This document shows positions 36,925 to 48,954 of a DNA stretch of 64,000 nucleotides, piece by piece. The notes under the pieces are model-generated. The model was not told the DNA's origin. It did not search any database and saw only the letters and a program-made list of their open reading frames with translations. Source of the stretch: Epiperipatus broadwayi (lineage: Eukaryota; Onychophora; Udeonychophora; Euonychophora; Peripatidae); NCBI GenBank assembly GCA_028023455.1, contig JAQFVV010000018.1, positions 4,679,800-4,743,799 of the forward strand. Direction: 5' to 3'. How positions within the stretch are numbered: the stretch's first letter is position 1; each line of letters begins with the position of its first letter. The translations under genes were made by a program, and so were the position numbers.

Positions 36925-39715
36925 ACATACTTAGCTTTTAAAATTTATATTGATACAATTCTGGTTTATTCAGTAGTTTTAATAAGTGTATTGTTGTTTC
37001 TGTGACCATGGTGTAGTAGCTTCAAATAAATAAATAAATATATTAGGCTTTCCATTACAATAAACCGCAACAAATAGATAAAATTCTGATCAAATATATA
37101 CTAAAAGATCAAAGCCACTGCATGGGTAAAAAGCATCTTTGTGCAAGGTAAATTTTACTGCCACCTCTCTCCCATTCTATGAAATAAAAATTGTAAATTA
37201 AAAAGCATTTTACCTCACTGCTTTCACAAGAAATACTTGAAAATATGGCTTTAGTCATTTAACATGTTTTGTAAACACTTTACATGTTATTTATCTCAAT
37301 AAAATAAACCATAGATTAAAACATATGTTAAAATAAAACATATTAATGTTTAAAATAATAATTTTTAAGCAATAATTAAATAATACCTTTATAACAAAAA
37401 TATTTATTTAGTAAATTTGAAATCTCTAATTTTTTCTTTTAAAAGTTTCATATTATTTTTTAGACAATCCTGCAAAATTGCTAGTAAAGATAGGAAATAT
37501 TTGCAAATAAGATTTTTTTTAAAAATATCTCAATGCTTTAATCATATGTAAAAGAAATCACCCACACCCAACAGACAGCCATGAAAATGTTGCACTACTC
37601 TCCTCTCTTTCCCAGGCCAGGACTGATATTATATAAATAATTCTATTTCTAGTTTATTTACCTTAAAAATATCTGCAGCCAGAGTGTGATTTTCTGGAAT
37701 GCTTCACCTGTGAGCTTTATCTCACACAGCAAGGTGAAAAGAGAGCAATAGTTGTGAAAGCTGAGAACAACTTTAACCAACATATCAATAATTTATTAAA
37801 AATAGTTAACAAAGTTATAATCCTTCAATAACAAAATATGTACACTATTGCTTAATTTTCTATGTGCACATTATTCCACTATTAATAATTATAATTTATT
37901 ACATATGTAGTTCAATATTTTAAATTTTTATACTTACATTGTTTATTGATGTAATGTTTATATTTCATTAAGACCACTAAACTAAGTCAATTTAAAATAA
38001 CTTGGTTGATATAATTCTTTTATTCCATTAACTCCTACTTGTTAAAATATGTCTTTTGTTTTAAAAATTCATTAGCTACTTTTAATTTAGAACCTCTCAC
38101 AGACAATTTGTTTATGTTTTCTATCAACAAAACAGTTTTTGTTTAATAATAAAATATTTACACTACTTTATTATTTAATTTTTTCAATGCTTATTAATAA
38201 CTAAGTCCCATTACATATATTTTATTATATAGTTTGACAATTAGAGATTTAGCCAGAATTTATTTAAGGAAAGAAATTTTACATTTTCTTACTTAGATTG
38301 TTTATTTTGAGAAGCCATTAAAATACCTTGCACTTTATTTTGTTTATTCATAAGTTATGTTGAATAACTATAAAAAATATCGAACAATTGGAGTATTCTA
38401 CTAGATACATTTTTTTAGACTTTGTCTCTAGTAGAATCAGCATTGAATAATGTCATTATCATTAAATTTGTTAAGAATTAAACATTTTGATGTGTAATAA
38501 TATCTTTTTAAAAAGTATGTTTTTATTTATTCTGTTTTTCTTAAATTTGGACCATAGTGTTTGTTATATCAATTACAAGTTTTTAATTAGAGAACAAACT
38601 GAGTCTACAATCAGAGGAAAGCTATTAAAAAATGTGTAAAAAATAATATAGCATAAAAAAGAAAGATAAGATGTTTATTAAACAATTTTCACAAGGCAGC
38701 AGTAGAATTAATATTAGGATCTATCATTTCAGAATAGGTCACTTTATCACTTCTCTAAACTGTAAAAAAACTTGTAAGTTTCATGAAATATCATTGACAA
38801 AAATAATTTCACCATTTGCGCAATTACCATAACAATATGTTTAAAATAAATTTTATTTTTAAATAAATTATTAACCTTTTCTCCATATTCACTGAAGATT
38901 TTTGTACATGGTTTTAACTCACTCTCAAAATGCTAAGTTTTACCTTATTTTGCAAATTTTACAGTTATTTTATCCAGAAAAACATACTGCATAATGCTGT
39001 CATATTTATAATTATTTTACAACTAATAAATAAATAATATTTAAATTTAAAGTTATAACAATAAGATAAGGCCTGCCTTCCAAGGCACTGATTGGTTGTT
39101 TCCCTTCTCTACACAAGGGAGCATTTGTCAATAATTTTGACACTTCTAATTTCTCTGTTTTGATTTTCAAAATGAAAATATATGTTTTAGAGTATTTTTT
39201 CACACATTTATTATTATTTTTTATAAAATACATGTAAAAATATAATTATTTTAGAAGAATAGTTCTGATTTTAGTAAAAATTATTTACTTTTACATGAAA
39301 GTAAATTGAGAAAGAAATCAATGACATAGGCTGCATTTTGTAATAGACTGAGAAAAGTACATTTTATGTTGTCCACTATAATTTATTTTAATCAATTGTA
39401 AATAGAAATTTATTTTTGAAAAAACTTTAATTTACTTTAATAATCTGACAAATTATTAATTTGCTTTTTAGAAACTAAACTAAAACAAGTATAATTTTAA
39501 AAGATAAATATATTTTACTGCTGATTCTGTAATTGACCAATCAAAAGTTTAGAACTTTAATTCACTCAGCCAATACAAATATTTACAGCTAAATATTTTA
39601 TGGAAGGGTTAATAGTAATATCTTACTTTTTATATAAATTAAAATATTTAAATAAAAATGATTGAGAAATCTAAACATTTTCATTTGCATATATATTTTA
39701 TTAATTATAGTAATT
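36925..39715. other. AT-rich stretch with two small GC-richer islands
   Basis: 37555-37750 (around CTCCTCTCTTTCCCAGGCC and CTCACACAGCAAGGTGAAAA) and 39065-39125 (around GGCCTGCCTTCCAAGGCAC) stand out from the AT-rich background. Neither has an open frame with convincing splice flanks or a match elsewhere in the window. They could be small old repeats or conserved non-coding elements. Confidence 0.35.
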
Positions 39716-39717
39716 AG

Positions 39718-40010
39718 CAGTCATCAGTCTGTTCAATGTAGTGCAATGGTAGAGTATATATGTAGTATATTTTGAGGTTCAAGCAATTATCACAACCAGT
39801 CTAAATAAATAATTATTTTTCTTATATTAAAATAAAAAATATTTACAATTAATGTGTTTCTAACAACATTTACATATAAGTTTTATTAATTATTATGACA
39901 AAATAATGTCAGCCTGTTTGGTTAGTACAGTAATAAATGTATATATGTAGTATATTTTAAGTTTGAGTCTCAAACAATTGTCACAATAAGTTTAACTAAA
40001 GAAGTATTCT
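39718..40010 (+). repeat. Two tRNA-like tandem units (~190 bp)
   Basis: TCAGTCTGTTCAATGTAGTG, CAATGGTAGAGTATATATG, TAGTATATTTTGAGGTTCAAG and ATTATCACAACCAGTC at 39722 recur as TCAGCCTGTTTGGTTAGTAC, TATATATGTAGTATATTTTA and AACAATTGTCACAATAAGT at 39908. The first unit has a D-arm-like CAATGGTAGAGTA and a B-box-like GAGGTTCAAGC, suggesting decayed tRNA-derived SINE or pseudo-tRNA copies. No functional tRNA fold is claimed. Confidence 0.5.
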
Positions 40011-40014
40011 CATA

Positions 40015-40540
40015 TTTAAAGAAAAAGTAGTTACACTCAGAACATATATGAGTCCAAAATTTAAATACTGATTTACATGTTAATTTTATTAATTATCTTG
40101 GCATCTTAATGCCCCTGTGATGAAACATTTTTATTCTCTGCAACCATGCCCACTCACATATGGTAGCTCTGTAAATTACTTAAATGACAATATTGCTACA
40201 TTCTCATAGTTGCATTTAATGGACTTTACAAAATTTCATAGAAATATCTAATTTAGATAATAAAATGGTACTGATCTAATCAGCTATCTACAATTCCATT
40301 TTTATCTTTTTATTAACTCTTTAAATACTGCTTTGACATCATGAAAAAATATTGAAATGATTAATCAATCATTGAAAATCTTTTTAAGAAAAATTATGAT
40401 TTATTGTAATAATAGTACTATAATTTAATTTATAAATTTGTAATCTAAAACCTGTTAGTATTAGCTTTCCTACTTTTTGCAAACTTTTAGTAGAATTTTT
40501 TTTTAATTATTCTGTCTTTACAAATTTGTAAATTTTTTTT
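40015..40540. other. AT-rich stretch without recognisable genes
   Basis: Nothing was recognised. Confidence 0.5.
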
Positions 40541-40544
40541 TTTT

Positions 40545-41000
40545 ATTATCTTTTTAAAAAATGAAAAGGTGGGAGAGGGGTAAATTGCATCTGCAGTATT
40601 ACCTAATTCAAACAACTTCTTTTGATTTGTAAATGGCAGATTCATTTTGGAAAATTTTATGATTTTGTCTTTAAAAATTGATATTTTTTATTGACTTCTT
40701 AAAAAGTGATAAAAGAGGGAGGGAAAGAGATAAACTGCATCTGCAATATTATCTAATTCAAACAACTTTTTTTGGATTTGTAATTGACAGATTTGTTTTG
40801 GAATTTTTATTATTTTAACTTTATTTTCTTATTGGATTTTTAAAAAATAGGAAAGAAAGGGAGGGGAGAGCATAAATTACACATATAATATTACCTAATT
40901 CAAACAACCTCTTTTTATTTGTAAATGATACAGTTGTTTGGAAATTTTTATGATTTTGTCTTTTAAAAATTTTTAAATTTCTTCTTTCTTATTGGATTTT
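40545..41000. repeat. Three tandem ~145-bp units
   Basis: GCATCTGCAGTATTACCTAA with TTCAAACAACTT (40588), GCATCTGCAATATTATCTAA (40738) and a third version CATATAATATTACCTAATTC (~40880) are each preceded by a purine-rich GGGAGGGGAGAG-type run and followed by ATTTGTAAATGRCAGATT and ATTTTTATGATTTTGTC. The unit is ~145-150 bp and diverged. Confidence 0.8.
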
Positions 41001-41294
41001 AAATTTTTTTGCAAATTTTGATGCAGCTACATTCGATACAAATCCGATCAAACACTTCAAATAAAAATTAACTGTCTGATTTTGATATAACAACAAATTA
41101 ACCAAAAAATGCTTAAAATAAAAACTTGATTTGAATTTTCCTTTTTTAAATTAAAAACTAAAAAATTACAATTTAAATTAATACCTTTCTAAATAAAAAC
41201 ATTTTAAATCAACACAAAGTTTATTTTGAACCTAATTTTTAACAAATTAAAAAAAGTATTTCTTGTGGTGAAATGTTTGTTTTTTTAATCTTTG

Positions 41295-41745
41295 ACTAAA
41301 AACAAAGGCCTCTCAATGAAAACTAATACTAAGAGATTTTAGATTACACAGTGAATTTATAAATTTAGTCATAATAGTATTAAAACTAATATAAATCTTA
41401 AGTCCAGATTGTAGTTCTCTACACCACTCTCTCACTTTTGAAAATAAAATAAAATAATTTTTGAAGATAAAAGAAAAATTTAAACTCCAAAACTAGTTTT
41501 TTTTTAATTATGACTAAGTAAATAGTTATTCAAAATTTATTTACATTTTGTAAATTGATGAAAGCATATTTTTTGTTTCCTCCAATTTCTCTCCCATTTC
41601 TCCAACTACCCTCTTTGTTAAATTCAATAAGTGATTAAAAAAGAGAAATAAAAGTTATCCCAAGAAAACTGTCAATGAAAACTAATGCTGTGAGATTTTA
41701 GATTGCATGGTGAATTTATAAATTTAGTCATAAACTACTAGAATA
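41295..41745. repeat. Direct repeat, ~360-bp spacing
   Basis: CTCAATGAAAACTAATACTA plus GAGATTTTAGATTACACAGT and GAATTTATAAATTTAGTCAT (41313-41372) recurs at about 41671-41730 (GTCAATGAAAACTAATGCTG, GAGATTTTAGATTGCATGGT, GAATTTATAAATTTAGTCAT). Confidence 0.8.
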
Positions 41746-42312
41746 AATTGACATTTTTGCAAAGAAATCTACAATTTTTTGATTAGTTATTCCAGTGTTT
41801 AAAGCAGTGTTTAAAAAGTCAAAAAGAAAATTCAAATGTAGATGGCTGGTTAGTTTGATGTCAAATGTATTGAAACTCATATTAAAATAAAAAGGTTTAA
41901 AAATTAAGTTGTTCAATAAAAAATACTTAATAGATATTTGAATAAAATAAAAACTTGTAAGTGCTGGTATAGAATTAGTTATATTTGAAAATAGTAAGGA
42001 ATAAATTTTGGTTAAGGTAAAATATCAGAATTTTAATATAGGCAAAGAGGTAATCAGTTTTTTATATCTAAATAAGTAAAAATGTATAGTGCATATCAGG
42101 GAAATTAACAAATAAAAGAATTATGAAGAAAAATAAACCTGATGTAAAAATTGTGAAAAGTAATGATCTTTGATCAAAAATTAATCTGACTGTGGTAAAT
42201 AAGCATAACATTAATACAGGGTTTGAAGCTTGACAAAAAAATCAGAAACAGTCAAAAATAATAATCTGCAGTATCACAGTGAGTAATAATATTTATAAAA
42301 ATTAAGTAATAT

Positions 42313-43330
42313 TTGAATACTAGTGTATATACTTAACCTAGATCTCTTCAGTCATCCATTCTATCTTATATAACCAATATACATGATTACATATATGTGA
42401 AAAAAGATAAACGATCTCTAATGATGAACCAGTATTCAACAGTTGATCTGAATCATCATCTCCCAGACATATATATAGTCAGTGTTTGGTTTATATTAGG
42501 AAATCTACAAACTTTAATGGACATGCTATCATTCTCTCTATTCTCCAACTCTTCCGCCATCCATATCAATAAAAATCGGATGCTGGAATGTTTAAATCAC
42601 TTGTTGATGCCAATATTATTGTCATACTCATATTGACCTTAAGACCCTTTGATGTTCATATGTAGGATAAGTCCATTTAAATACACAGAAGAGAGATGGG
42701 CAGAATACAAGCTGAATATGGAATATTTTAATACATGTATACTGAATATCATTTAATTTTTCACATTTATGTGGTCATAGTATTAGTTATATAAGATAGA
42801 GTGAATGACTGAAAGGAGCTGGAAGTCAGTATTCAAATCCCTTTTAATTACATCTAGTAAGTATATACTCTATTCTTGTATTCAAATATAACATATTTAA
42901 CCTGTATTCTGCCAATTCTTTTCTGTCTACTTAATTGACATATTAAGGCCCTACATATGAGAGATCAGAGTGACTTCAGGTCAATATGTGTATGACAATA
43001 ATATTGGCATCAACAAGAGCTTTGAACCTTCCAGCAACAGATATTCAATGATATGGATGACTAAAGAGTTGCAGAGTGGAGAGGACTGAAACCTATCCAT
43101 TAAAGTTTGTAGATTTGCTATCTTAATATAAATTGAGCATTTGATTACATATGTGTGTGGGAGATGATGATCCAGACCAATAAGGGCTGGTTTCACAATG
43201 AAGATTATTTAAATTTTTTACATGTATGTGGGCATGTGTATCAGTTATATAAGCTGGAGTGAATTACTGAAGGGAGCTTAAAAGTCTGTGTTCAAATCTC
43301 CTTTAAAATTTAAGTAAAAAATAGAGAAAG
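42313..43330. mobile_element. Foldback family copy 3: large inverted pair
   Basis: The left arm (42313-42655; GATGAACCAGTATTCAACAG, CATCATCTCCCAGACATA, AACTCTTCCGCCATCCATAT, TTGATGCCAATATTATTGTC) is inverted relative to the right arm 42960-43310 (GACAATAATATTGGCATCAA, GATATGGATGACTAAAGAG, GGGAGATGATGATCCAGACC, GTGTTCAAATCTCC). A partial extra copy of the arm end lies between them at 42740-42890 (GTATTCAAATCCC, then TAATTACATCTAGT). It extends further inward than copy 1, through the GTCAATATGRGTATGACAA segment also present in the 35-kb tandem. tRNA-like words sit at the outer arm ends. Confidence 0.8.
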
Positions 43331-43334
43331 AAAA

Positions 43335-44895
43335 CTTTAAAATGAATGAAGAATTAAAAGAAAAAATGATTAATATTTTTTAAAAATATGAATGTCTAGA
43401 TGGAAAATCAATAAAGAATTGTCATAAGTTAAAAGAAAAATGAAATTGGCAAAAAAGAAACTGGTTAAATGAAAAAATGTAGGCAATGAGATCAAAAGAG
43501 AAATTTTTCAAATGAAAAAAAAAGAAAATATCAAATTAAAATCCATATGGCAGACACTATAAAAAAGACAAAAGGAGTGATACAATGATAATACAAAAAT
43601 GCTGATCTCAATTCTAAAATTTAAAATGAATGCCACAGTTTGAAGCCAAAATAATCTCTAACTAAAGTGACCCTACTCTATGAGGGTAAAAGTTAAAAAA
43701 ACTTTATGAAAGAAACAAGAAACAAAAGTTACTTCTGATGCATAAAATTATGAGTTATCTACTAAAGAAATAACCAAGATCATTAGTGGAATAAATACTT
43801 TAATCACCACAAAACTTTAGGATAAATTTTGGAAAAAAATACTCAACTGAATACTTATATTGTATGAGATAATTTTTTTCATGAAATAATTTAACTGTGA
43901 AAAGAAAATTGCAGATGATATACATGTACTTAAAAGGTGCAGCATGTGAATGATAGACTTCATAGTTATATGTTCCTATCAAAAATAAATTTCAGAGAAT
44001 AATTTTTAAAGCAAGAAAAAAATAAAGAATAAGATATGAAGTATCTTAAGAAAGATATTTATCTGTAAGTGAAGAAATATATTGACAGTTTTTCAGAACA
44101 CAGAATTCTTAAATTTTTCTATTTTCAAAAATTCTGATCACAAAAATTATTAATCAGAACCTACACAATCAAATTTAATGCATCAAGATATCTTTTAATA
44201 GAAGTTCTATTGAAGAAAAAGCTGAATTGTTCAACACCCTAGTCATGAATTCCAGACAAGATATGTAGTTAATAAAATGCAAAGACTACAATCATCAAGA
44301 CGTCAAAAGGATTGTAAGAAAAATAATTCATTTAAAAAAACTGTGATCAAAATCTAAGATCACCTATATAGTTATTCAACCAATAATTTTCAATAAAGTG
44401 AAAAAGTGAATCAAAGACAATTTTCAGAAATAATATTAGGGAATCATATTACAGCATATTTTGAATATCCAAAGATAATCTTTCACAACAAGGAACAATA
44501 ATAAATAAGAAAAAGTTCAAGTGGCATTTACCTATCATAGCAAATGCCATCAGAGAATATAAACAATATACTTTTGACAAATAGATAGATTGTCCCAGAG
44601 TTAATGTACTGAAGGAAAAAATTGTCAGTCTAAAATTGATAAATTATCTAAAAAAATATTCTCTTTCTAATGAAAAAAATAATGTTATTAACCTTATTTT
44701 TGAAAACAGTCCACATGATATTAATCAGTAATAAAAAGACTAAAGTGAGATCCAAGTCAATATTGCCGAAATTCATATTAGATTTCAAGCAATGGAATAA
44801 ATATCTCTTATCATACCTGATGCAGTCCATGTTATAATATTTAGACACAGATATATCAGAAAGAAGTCAAGTTTGCGTCTAATGTTACAATCCTA
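43335..44895. other. A-rich stretch, no gene recognised
   Basis: Strongly A-rich on the plus strand, with many short K/N-rich frames and no identifiable domain. It could be the decayed upstream part of the element whose Tc1-like trace lies at 45.3-45.55 kb, but there is no positive evidence. Confidence 0.3.
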
Positions 44896-45289
44896 TCTGA
44901 AATCACTTGCTTTCAGTGATCAGTATATATAAAACTTAGGAAAAAATTAAAAAGCAGTAGTTACAAAATAGACACATACAAAGAAAAAGTATAAAAAAGA
45001 CTCATTGAAAAGTCATTCCAAAACATTTGGCCAAAAAGAACTGCTGTAATTATCAAATGAAACCATTATTTACAAGAAACTGTCTTATATATATCGACCC
45101 ATGAAAATAGAAAATAGGCTAAGATATAAATGTGCATCCAAGATAAAAGATAAAACAGAACTCCTTGCAATGTCAAGAGTTTAAAGCCTTACTACAAGGA
45201 AGAGAGATCTAATCAAGCAAAGGAAAGGACAATTTGAGAACTATATAACAAAAAAAAGATTAATATTTTCACAGATATGAGAACAAAAA

Positions 45290-45550
45290 TTGCTATATAC
45301 GAATATTTTTTTTAAAAAAAAGATTTGTAAAACAAATCACGGAAAACATCATTGCCTATAGGATGAATAAACCGTGCAGAAATAGTTTGGCAAGAAATAT
45401 TTACTTTTCAGACGAGTCAAACTGCAAAAAATATTTTAGGACTATCAGAGATAAGTGTAGGACAAAATTATATTGTCACTACAGGATCTAAAATGTCAGG
45501 CTAAAAAGTGGTAGTTTTTAATGCCATATATATATATCAATGTGAGAACA
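45290..45550 (+). pseudogene. Possible Tc1-like transposase trace
   Basis: Frames near 45385-45540 give WQEIFTF, with FSDESN in the next frame, and about 30 codons later KMSG.KVVVFNAI. In Tc1/mariner transposases the order W..V.FSDES..., then ..GG.VMVWG.I is characteristic, with the Asp of FSDES catalytic. Here frameshifts and stops separate the pieces and no other DDE residues or TIRs were found. Weak; a chance match is possible. Confidence 0.3.
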
Positions 45551-45599
45551 TTTAAAAAAATGATTAAAATTAATAAAAAATATATAAATTCAAAGATAT

Positions 45600-46960
45600 A
45601 ACACAGTAAAATGGAAGTCTTTATAATGTAGTTTTTCTTTTCATATATTTTTAGCTATGTGATCTCAAATAACTTTTTTTTGTAATTATTTTTAAGAGTG
45701 AAAGATATTTTCTGTTTTACAAGACCTATCTAATTGCTTAAGGAGATAGTTCAAAGTTAATAGTAATGAAATAAAAAGTCAAAATAAAGGCTATTTTGTT
45801 TTTTGGTAAACAGAATTGTCAAATGACAAAATTAGAGAACAGTTATAATTATATAGATTTATATTATTCTGGACTGCGAAAGAAAAATAACAAAATAAAA
45901 GTGAACGGAGTTTGTTAATAGTCTAAAGAAAAATCTGACTGGCTTTGGGTAGAAACATCAACTAACTAAACTACTTAGTAAAAATGTATCTGACCTTAAA
46001 GAAAAACCTAATCGGTTTCCATAATGTTTAAACAAAAAGCCGAAAAAATGATCTGAAATATCTGCAGACTTTATTAAAATCTCTATCAGAAACGTGAAGG
46101 CAGTATTTTTTAATCAAGTTAAATCTTACAGCAATATTTATATATATATTTATTTTAAAAACCTAAACTTTGTTTGATTGAAAAATCAAATATGTTTGTT
46201 AATTATTATCTAAGAGAAATCTATTTTTGGTTAAAATTAAAATGCAAGATGCGAATTCTCTCACACATATATGTTAGCACAATTTTTTTTAAAATTTAAA
46301 AACTTGTTTTAAATGAGTTCACTAAGAATTCCTGAAATAAATTGAGTTAGTAAAAATTATCGATTGATTTTTGTCAAATTTATATAATTAACAAAATAGG
46401 TAATTCTATAAAATAAAATTTTATATTAAAATCAACTATCTATTAATATTTATAATTTTAATAAGTGTTTGATAGGCATAGGTATATTTCATACTTAAAT
46501 TGTATTAATATATATTTTAGTAATATTTTAAAAAAATGTTATTGATTATTGACCATTTATCAAGAAAAGGTGGGAGTAAATGTTAGTAAAACAGTTACCT
46601 GATTTAAAATTAAATATAATGTCATTTTTTATTACATTAATGCGGTATATACATGCATGTTATACAATCGTATAACATGGATGTATATACCACATTAATG
46701 TAATAAAGAAAATGACAATATATGTTTAGAATGAGTTAGATAACTTTGAAGTAAATGAGAATGAGAATATTAAGAAAAATAGAAATAAATTATTTATTTC
46801 TACTGACAGAGGAATTTGATGAGTTCTCATACATATATTGACAAGATTATTTCTTCTTATGTTTTGTTTTTCTGAATAATGGTTACTAACTTACTAAAAG
46901 TGTTATATTCCTTAATTGATATTATGAGAATTTCAGACATTTTAAATAAGAGTATTAATA
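45600..46960. repeat. Diverged duplicate of 36.04-36.92 kb
   Basis: Collinear landmarks with the earlier region, for example ATGTGATCTCAAATAAC in place of CAGTAATCTCTATAT, CCTATCTAATTGCTTAAGG, GGTAAACAGAATTGTCAAAT and CACACATATATGTTAGCAC. This copy is longer and contains extra segments, including the hairpin at 46620-46717. Confidence 0.55.
46620..46717. repeat. 98-bp near-perfect hairpin
   Basis: The left arm TGTCATTTTTTATTACATTA, then ATGCGGTATATACATGCATG and TTATAC is followed by the 4-base loop AATC and the inverted right arm GTATAACATGGATGTATATA, CCACATTAATGTAATAAAG, AAAATGACA. The arms are ~46 bp with only a few mismatches. One mismatch pairs GCGG with CCAC, as C-to-T decay at CpG would give. 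No coding content. The short, full-length palindrome suggests a MITE-like insertion or a recent inverted duplication. Confidence 0.9.
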
Positions 46961-46964
46961 TCTA

Positions 46965-47740
46965 TGGTTGTAAAAAAAAAGAAAGAAAAGTATAAAAAAG
47001 AATAAAATAAATATTTTTTCCTCTCTCTTCAGTAATTTTATTTGTCTAAATGTTCATTAATTTTTAAAACTGAATGAAATTTAAGATTTTACATTTTTTT
47101 TAAAAAAACCATCCCCCCTTCTTTTTTTCTTTTTATCTCTCTAAAGAAATTTAAAATGTTTTGCAAAATTAAAGGATTATCCTGATATTAATAATTTTTT
47201 TTAAAAAATAACTATAAAGGAATTTTTCAAGTTATGTTTGTAATTTTTAATTAATTAAAAAAGAAGGGAAATAACCTTTTTATAAAAATAGAATCAATTA
47301 GTCAGGGTTTAATGCTGTCATCTCTGAGATTGTGTGTGATTAAATAAATAACAATATTATTTTTAAAAAAACATGATGTGGGGTAAGTTAAAGCATTTGA
47401 TTTCAGTGTTTAGTTAGTAACAATCAATTTTGATCCAGCTGTTGAGAAGACAAGTATAGTAGCAATCTCAGTCCAACTATTGACAAGAAAACAGCAGTAG
47501 CAGTTCTGATGTGAAGATTTAATAATGAGAAATAAAGTTTGTAATCTGGAGAAGACTATCCTCACTCTTAATTGTTTAAAAAATGATTTTTGCAATGGAT
47601 GTGAAAAAAATTACATAAGTTTTAGCAAAAAACTGAGCATCACCCAACTTGTTTCACTAAAAAAAAAATGTAAAAAAGAATAATACCCCTGAAAGAAATT
47701 TCACTAAGATTTGTATGTCCATCCAAAATTATGACTGTTT
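46965..47740. other. AT-rich stretch without recognisable genes
   Basis: Nothing recognised. It contains a GC-poor T-rich run with a C patch (CCATCCCCCCTTC near 47109). Confidence 0.5.
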
Positions 47741-47741
47741 T

Positions 47742-48010
47742 ATCCTATGCTAACCTGATTGATAATCTGTTAATCTGAAAATTATTATATTGTAAATTTG
47801 ATAAATTCAGCCAATGCAAACCTGACATGAAAATTATTGTGTTGTAAAATGGATAAATTTAATTTGTGTTAACCTATCCTATAAATTAATATTATACTTA
47901 TAAATTGAAAACTTGAAGTTACAAAAAAAGAGAATAAAAAAGATTTTAATGGAAATAATGGATAAATTCAACAATAACCTATCCTGAAAATTATTTTATA
48001 ATTTTAACTG
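47742..48010. repeat. Diverged ~85-bp tandem units
   Basis: Units with GATAAATTYARY.., then TGYTAACCT.., CCTGAMATGAAAATTATT and TTGTAAAATG occur three to four times (CTATGCTAACCTGATTGA, CCAATGCAAACCTGACATG, GTGTTAACCTATCCTATAA, AACAATAACCTATCCTGAA). Spacing is 65-110 bp. Confidence 0.6.
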
Positions 48011-48174
48011 AACATATAAAAAAACCATAAGGAAATAATGATCTGAAAAAAATTTCAAATTATAACTACAAAGACAGTGAATGATATTTATAGTAAAAAA
48101 TGTAGTATGCACATCTACATTTACAAATAATTTTTAAGTATTAATTGAAAGTAATGAATAATTTTGGTTTTTTT

Positions 48175-48385
48175 GTTGAAATGTGTTTTTATTTATCTTC
48201 TCAAAATGTAAAAGTATATAGGAGTTTCCCATTTTCATTAGAAAAGGGAAAGAAAATTTTCGCTAATCTTAATTTTTTTTCTTAATGTGAAATGTGTTTT
48301 TAGATTCAATTATCAAAAAAGGGAAAAAAGTTTTTAACTAATCTTAAATTTTTGGAATGTTGCTTTTAGATTTAATCATTGTAAT
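48175..48385. repeat. Diverged duplicate ~115 bp apart
   Basis: GAAATGTGTTTTTATTTATC, followed later by AAAAGGGAAAGAAAATTTTC and GCTAATCTTAA (48178-48272), resembles GAAATGTGTTTTTAGATTCA, AAAAGGGAAAAAAGTTTTTA and ACTAATCTTAA (48290-48348). Confidence 0.55.
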
Positions 48386-48424
48386 AAGAGTGTAATGAGT
48401 TAAAGTTTATTAATTAAGTATTTA

Positions 48425-48496
48425 AAAAATATCTGAACTCAGACTTTCAAGATCCTTACAGTCATTTATTATATCCAATATAACCAATACACATGA

Positions 48497-48593
<97 letters not shown>

Positions 48594-48950
48594 CAGTGCT
48601 TCATTTATATTAAGATATCAAATCTGCATACTACAATGGACAGAGGTAGTTGAAGAGTTGGAGAATGGAGAGTACTGAGGATTATTCATTAAAATGTGAA
48701 GATTTGCTATTTTAACATAAATCAAGCAATGATTATATATATATGTGTGGGGGGATGATCTGGACCACCTGATGAGTGCTGGTTCAGCATAAAATATGTA
48801 TATTGGCTATCATTTATCTTCTTCACATGTATGTAGTCATGTGTATGGGTTATATTGGATAGAGCAAATAACTGTAGGAAGCTTGAAAGTGTGGGTTCAA
48901 ATTCCATTTAATTACATCTAGCTTAAGTATATATACTATACTTGTATTTT
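48425..48950. mobile_element. Foldback family copy 4, with best tRNA-like end
   Basis: The left end CTGAACTCAGACTTTCAAG at ~48432 is inverted at GCTTGAAAGTGTGGGTTCAA (~48881-48900). The arms are separated by a 90-bp pure (AT)n at 48501-48590, which expanded inside the left arm. At the right end, TTGGATAGAGCA (48855-48866, identical to a common tRNA D-arm word) is followed 27 bp later by the B box GGTTCAAATTCC (48894-48905), true A/B-box spacing. The sequence beyond (TTTAATTACATCTAG, then TTAAGTATATATACTATACT) is shared with the 42.85-kb copy, so the element extends past the B box. The body carries TGATCTGGACCACCTGATGA. Confidence 0.82.
48501..48590. repeat. 90-bp pure (AT)n microsatellite
   Basis: An uninterrupted AT dinucleotide run inside the left arm of foldback copy 4. 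It replaces the TATATATATAATCAGTGC site that is a short AT run in the other copies, so the run probably expanded after insertion. Confidence 0.97.
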
Positions 48951-48954
48951 AATA

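Noticed and set aside
37555-37750. Zinc-finger-like exon around CELYLTQQGEKRA
   Set aside because: Cys spacing does not fit a C2H2 finger, no His pair follows, and splice signals are not convincing on either strand.
30065-43196. Similar small ORFs (containing TLMDRLQS or TLMNRLQS) at 30.2, 35.6 and 43.1 kb, suggesting a conserved peptide
   Set aside because: They arise because the foldback monomer DNA is repeated. They are on varying strands, lack starts in common, are interrupted in the copies at 48 and 56 kb, and the inverted partners are equally similar at the DNA level.
48493-48678. ORF with long Ile-Tyr repeat (also at 19.6 and 28.9 kb)
   Set aside because: Product of (AT)n runs; not coding.
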